A stretch of 64,000 bases of DNA from Cristatella mucedo (lineage: Eukaryota > Bryozoa > Phylactolaemata > Cristatellidae). Positions 60,835 through 64,000 of the stretch are shown piece by piece. How positions within the stretch are numbered: the first letter of the stretch is position 1; every line of letters begins with the position of its first letter. The position numbers were made by a program, and so were the translations under genes. Below the pieces are notes generated by a model. That model saw only the letters and a program-made list of their open reading frames with translations, was not told the origin of the DNA and ran no database searches. The DNA lies in NCBI GenBank assembly GCA_009760855.2, contig WPIO01000001.1, forward strand, positions 5,350,001-5,414,000, read 5' to 3'.

Positions 60835-61770
60835 TTCTCTTATGGAACTATAACAATGTCTTATTGTTTTTGTTATTATTGGGCGCTGGCCACCCACCCC
60901 ACCCCACCCCGACACACACACACACACGCACACACGCACACACACACACACACGCACACATACACACACATACACACACACACACACACACATAACACAC
61001 ACAGAGGCATATGCACTCATCAGACGCTCCAGCTCATGCTATCAGGAGATTGAGTAGTTGAACATACCCATAGAGACGTCTTCACTCCGAAATCTCGTCA
61101 AGAGCGCCTCGTTCCGCACCACGTACTCCATCAAGTCGCGCGTAATGACATAGCCACCTCCTCGTGCATATGGAATGTACCTTTCACATAACGTATACCG
61201 ACGCTCAGCCCATGGGCCCGTAGCTTTTACACGCGCGTTATTCGAAAAGTAACCCCAGTACAGTTTCTCTCGCGGTTTCGAAGCCATCTCGAGCACCAGT
61301 CTATTAATATCAATAAATGTGTCATCGTCAACTTTCATAAAGAATGCAGCTGCATGCTCTCTGTACAGGAATACCATAGTTCGAATTAGCTTCTCAGTGA
61401 GGTTTCCATAGGCATCGATGAAGTCGTCTAATATCAGCATGTCATTATGAACGGCAGCCTCGGCCTTCAATGCTTTCTGCTCGGCGTCGGCTAGCCCAGC
61501 TGATCCCACGACGAAGAGAGTCATTACGTTATGCAACCGAGCTAATGCAGCCCATGTAGTTCTAATTGCGTCTCGACGACGGCCATTAGACGGCCCAGAT
61601 ATGATTGCGATACTCAGTAAATGGAACTTTGAAGAATATACCTTTGGGCTGCTAAGAGCCTGTGAAGGTAATTCTAACCCGCAGTAATAACTGTACAACA
61701 CCGTGTTCAACGTCAGGATTAAACCAAATCCAACAGTCAGATAAATGAAGATTTTCCGTTGGTCTATCAT
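55517..61770 (-). CDS. B3GALT6: Beta-1,3-galactosyltransferase 6 (GT31), two coding exons
   Basis: Seen: exon 1 (61770-61068) ends SEDVSMG at a GTATGT donor. Exon 2 (55764-55517) starts after TCTGCAG and completes the same Gly codon (phase 1), giving 316 residues (human 329). The layout is type II: residues 1-6 cytosolic, a membrane anchor at about 7-29, then a luminal GT31 domain. Family marks are RRDAIRTTW (66-73), the metal-binding DDD at 148-150 in FMKVDDDTF, LYWGYFS (170-176), YARGGGYVI (201-209), SEDVSMG (229-235) and, in exon 2, REHDVRFDTE, VTHKQ and YYYDWSMPPTQCC. One N-glycosylation sequon (NLT, residue 123) is visible. Known role: adds the second galactose of the xylose-galactose-galactose-glucuronate linker of proteoglycans in the Golgi. 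The ATG at 61770 sits just before the anchor and no in-frame ATG lies upstream within the open frame. The human gene has one exon; here a 5.3-kb intron splits the catalytic domain. Confidence 0.95.
55876..56022 (+). mobile_element. tRNA-derived SINE with an internal duplication
   Basis: A-box ggtttggtccagcgg, B-box ggctcgagccc and the usual tail, ending in A-rich repeats. The stretch ggttaaggtgctc is duplicated in tandem near 55893-55920. Confidence 0.85.
56019..56067. repeat. A-rich and TA repeat at a SINE tail
   Basis: A run, then ataaataaataa, then TA units, following the SINE at 55876-56022. Confidence 0.93.
56068..56984. other. B3GALT6 intron, no feature recognised
   Basis: Frames at 56395-56941 overlap a short imperfect repeat of cacgggtgtgtgcacgggcatgtg. 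Confidence 0.5.
56985..57330 (-). mobile_element. LINE-related 3' fragment
   Basis: The minus strand reads FRDVPELTT and DLITFKKKL with stops between, and TAA-type repeats at 57023-57040 mark the 3' end. It is in the B3GALT6 intron. Confidence 0.6.
57331..58454. other. B3GALT6 intron with unassigned open frames
   Basis: A 129-codon minus-strand frame (57732-58121) and a 114-codon plus-strand frame overlap; neither shows a known domain. Confidence 0.4.
58455..58815 (+). mobile_element. LINE B 3' fragment in a B3GALT6 intron
   Basis: It begins with the TWNSLPTCITTSSDFTTF-like codons, then the GSM..DSSF untranslated region, and ends with the hairpin and ATT repeats near 58785-58815. Confidence 0.82.
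58820..59140 (-). mobile_element. LINE-related fragment, inverted
   Basis: The minus strand has a decayed tail (ttagagccctaaaagaatttaatctcgttcgaa) and, at 59075-59115, the same sense as the SFRDFAFS-type segment of the 35720-36230 fragment. Confidence 0.55.
59143..59290 (+). mobile_element. tRNA-derived SINE, diverged
   Basis: ggtttggtccaggggtaatatg, then ggcttcgagtccacgac, and a worn tail (agcttctcctagtgtgctatacaaa). Confidence 0.7.
59815..60490 (+). mobile_element. LINE B fragment, decayed
   Basis: Pieces of RLDFCNSLL, LQLVQNSAARVV, the SPTCTDQPSSS-like shifted HWLP region and a tail (aagtgcccagaaagagatttagtcctcttagggagctatacaaatg). Confidence 0.78.
60490..60870 (+). mobile_element. LINE-derived fragment containing a GA microsatellite
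   Basis: A second decayed C-terminal piece (ctcgacc.. cacagcctgaaactcactaccaac) follows directly. Its tail gagatt..gttctct stem has been replaced or expanded by the GA tract at 60725-60831, after which aagttctcttatggaactata resumes. Confidence 0.55.
60725..60831. repeat. GA microsatellite
   Basis: Pure GA from about 60751. In B3GALT6 sense it is a CT tract 235-340 bases after the exon-1 donor. Confidence 0.97.
60912..61001. repeat. CA microsatellite
   Basis: Imperfect CA. In B3GALT6 sense it is a TG tract starting about 65 bases after the exon-1 donor. Confidence 0.97.
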
Positions 61771-61870
61771 TCGACATCGCCGCAGCTCTGCCGTAGTTAT
61801 GAAATCAGCAATCAGGCTCCAGCCGATGCTGTAGGTGCTCGCGGAGCCAGGTCTGTCCGACGCACCCAAG

Positions 61871-62559
61871 CTAATTCACTTACAGGAAATGAAGACCGGA
61901 ACTGACCTTGATCCGTGATCGATTCCTAACCCTTGATCATAGATATTTACACAAGACGGGCCGCAGCGTAGCATTCGTTAACCAAGCAACAGCACCGGTA
62001 TATGGTAGCCTGCTTGAACAAACATGCAAAGGCAAGCTAGGGTCATGCATAGGCAAACGTACGCATGCGTAATAGGTTTACGAATTGCCGCAATCCGCCG
62101 CAATTTTCTACTCTAAATAAGAAAAAATCGTCCTAAAATCGGCGGTGCGAAGCTCGAATTTCGAGCGAATATTGTAGTACATGTTCATTATAACGTACTC
62201 ACCAAATTTCATGCCATTGAAACGGCGGCTTGAGCTAAACCGGCCAGATAATGACTATTCATTATTAATTGAACTACCCGAATTGTTATGACCAGGAAGC
62301 GATTATGCGTAATATATGGCCGAGGCCGCATAAAAGCCGTCACTATGAGATAGGCAAGCAGTTATGATTCCCGAATCAGCATTGGGCCCACAAATGGCCA
62401 GCTATGATACCATGTTCAGGCGTCACAAGTATTTGCCTTGCATCGGCTGAAACTAGCATCGTTTGCTGCCTAGTTCTGTCAGGATGTGGAAGCCGCACAC
62501 CACGTTTGTAATACCAATGCACTCACGTGTTCTCTTGCAAATGGACTGTGAAGACGTGA
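61871..62559. other. B3GALT6 upstream region
   Basis: Expected to hold the promoter and 5' untranslated sequence; no clear core promoter element was identified. Confidence 0.4.
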
Positions 62560-63390
62560 ACCAGTACCAAAATCCTACGAAACCTAACGCAATCCACTAG
62601 AACCCACAGGAAATAGGCTTCGCGAAGCTCCAATGTGGGTTGCACATACTGTCTACACTAGCGGTTCTCAACCTGTGGGTCGCTATCCCTTTGGCGGTTG
62701 AACATGCTTTTCGCTGGGGTCGTGTAAGACCATCGAAAAACACTAAAATTTCCGACGGTCTTAGAAACGTCGCCTCATGAATGGTCGCGCGCCGACGTGG
62801 TCCGTTGGCGCTGAGTTCGCTTCGCTTACGTTTTTTACGAAAATAAATATTTCTCAGTATATAATTGTGTATTGCTTTGTGATTAATCACTATGCTTTAA
62901 TTATGTCCAATTTGTAACAACTAAAATATATTCTGCATATCAGATATTCACATTACGATTCCTAGTAGAAAAATTACAGTTACGAAGTAGCAACAACAAT
63001 AATTTTATGGTTGGGGTCGCCACAACATGAGGAACTGCATTAAAGGGTCGCGGAGTTAGGAAGGTTGAGAAACACTGGTTTACACTGTCGTTCACTCGAG
63101 TGCACTTACACAATCTATTTCTCGCCATTGAGCACACGAGTTCTAATGCAATCCACTGTGGTTGACTCAAGCGACCTGGGCCGATACCGCAATCCACCCA
63201 AGGGGTGCTGCAGTCGCTATAGACGATTGCGGTGGATTACACGAGAACGCGGGCCCTATGGCGAGAAATATTTTGGGTGCACTAGAACAAGAGTTTAGTT
63301 TAATATGCAGTCCAAATTGGGACTTCCTGCAGCCGATTTGGTGCTGGTTTGTGGTGGATTCTAGCGAATTTTGGTAGTGGCCAGCGTCTT
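62560..63390. repeat. AATCCAC-rich region with loosely inverted ends
   Basis: ccagtaccaaaat at the left and the reverse complement of attttggtagtgg at the right face each other. The word AATCCAC recurs at 62592, 63150 and 63191, and inverted (GTGGATT) at 63233 and 63354. The SPIN-like element sits inside. A hairpin (CCGCAATC..GATTGCGG) spans 63187-63231. Confidence 0.4.
62659..63077. mobile_element. SPIN-like hAT element with 8-bp target-site duplication
   Basis: The left end (TAGCGGTTCTCAACCTGTGG) and right end (GGTTGAGAAACACTG) are inverted repeats, flanked by GTCTACAC and GTTTACAC (7 of 8 match), as expected for hAT. Near the right end the sequence cagatattcacattacgattc, taattttatggttggggtcg and ccacaacatgaggaactg closely follows SPIN-family elements as I recall them. 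At 419 bases it has no transposase and is non-autonomous. Confidence 0.85.
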
Positions 63391-63774
63391 TCGTGAATTT
63401 ACTTGAGAATTCATGAAGAGGAAATTGCATGAAATTTGACGGGACCATTATAAAGACCACATACAATTATATTCACTCGAAATTTGAGTTGTGCGCTGCC
63501 AATTTCTGATCGATTTTAGCTTAATTAAAGTCGATTGCGATGAATCGTAGCAATTCGCAAGGTAGCCTGCTAGTGCAAATATGCAAAAACAAGCAATTAG
63601 CGTGCTCAGGCAAGCGTTCACAAGCACGCAAGAAGAAACTGAGGGCCACCGGTTGTAGGATATCTAGCTATCAAAGTTCACTGAGTCGTGCAGTGGTAAG
63701 CACGCAAAGCACACTGGTGCAAAAACGACCAATTCACAGGGCTAAGGGAAAGCTGACCTGAAGAGATCCGTCTC

Positions 63775-64000
63775 CAACTTTAGCCTATATAATGTCAGGT
63801 CATTGTAGGTAGCGGCACAAGCAGGAAACGAATTCAAGACTTTCGGTGCATACAAGCTGAAGGCTCGATCGCCGAAAGATTTCTATTTAGTACGAGGGAC
63901 GGCGAGATGACTCAATACTGAGGAGCGGCTGGTGGTACGAGAGCACGTGAGTGGAGGATCGAGGAGGCTGAAGCAGTTGCTGATGCAAGTGAGAGATATT
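63775..64000 (-). mobile_element. LINE C-terminal fragment running off the window edge
   Basis: The minus strand reads the SFGDRAFSLYAPKVLNSFPAC-type segment in decayed form and continues past the last base of the window. Confidence 0.6.

Noticed and set aside
60610-61020. 136-codon frame with Leu-Ser runs
   Set aside because: It crosses the GA and CA repeats next to B3GALT6 and has no domain.
61771-61869. N-terminal extension of B3GALT6
   Set aside because: The upstream frame is open but has no ATG; the membrane anchor begins directly after the ATG at 61770, as in the family.

Overview
This is a window of animal (metazoan) nuclear DNA, most likely from a repeat-rich invertebrate. The signs are split genes with GT-AG introns, L2/CR1-type and R2/NeSL-type non-LTR retrotransposons, a tRNA-derived SINE, hAT and Helitron relics, and long CA and GA microsatellites. 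I cannot name the phylum. No rRNA gene, CRISPR array or convincing functional tRNA gene was seen. Most open frames in the window are non-coding or are retroelement debris.

Three host genes can be rebuilt exon by exon, all on the minus strand. (1) An intact UBE2J2 gene (ER tail-anchored ubiquitin-conjugating enzyme) has six coding exons from 8093 down to 5493 and encodes 244 residues with a C-terminal membrane anchor. (2) A second UBE2J2-like paralogue runs from 40004 down to 35112. Its first five coding exons have exactly the same lengths and splice phases as in (1). A short candidate last exon at 30570-30526 would end it without the membrane anchor. (3) A B3GALT6 orthologue (galactosyltransferase II of the glycosaminoglycan linker, GT31 family) has two coding exons, 61770-61068 and 55764-55517, joined across a 5.3-kb phase-1 intron. 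It encodes 316 residues. UBE2J2 and B3GALT6 are also close neighbours on human 1p36.33, so this may be an ancient conserved linkage.

The rest is dominated by repeats. LINE family A is L2/CR1-like, with a best copy at 22590-24345 and a TACAT-type tail. LINE family B is L2/CR1-like, with best copies at 31190-33015 and 15493-16672. It has a tail hairpin followed by ATT repeats and more than 20 fragments. A tRNA-derived SINE ends in nearly the same hairpin as LINE B, and one copy (15694-15825) has a perfect 19-bp target-site duplication inside a LINE B copy. Two R2/NeSL-type elements with a restriction-like endonuclease region lie at 9340-11450 and 33980-34680. A Helitron/Pif1 helicase remnant lies at 49020-49830. 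Two short elements (22034-22215 and 62659-63077) strongly resemble SPIN hAT transposons, which are known for horizontal transfer.

Layout: 1-5000 repeats and low-copy DNA; 5493-8800 UBE2J2; 9000-34700 mainly retroelements; 30526-40004 UBE2J2-like gene with many insertions in its introns; 40100-55500 repeats, Helitron and nested LINEs; 55517-61770 B3GALT6; 61900-64000 hAT element, an AATCCAC-rich region and a LINE fragment at the edge.
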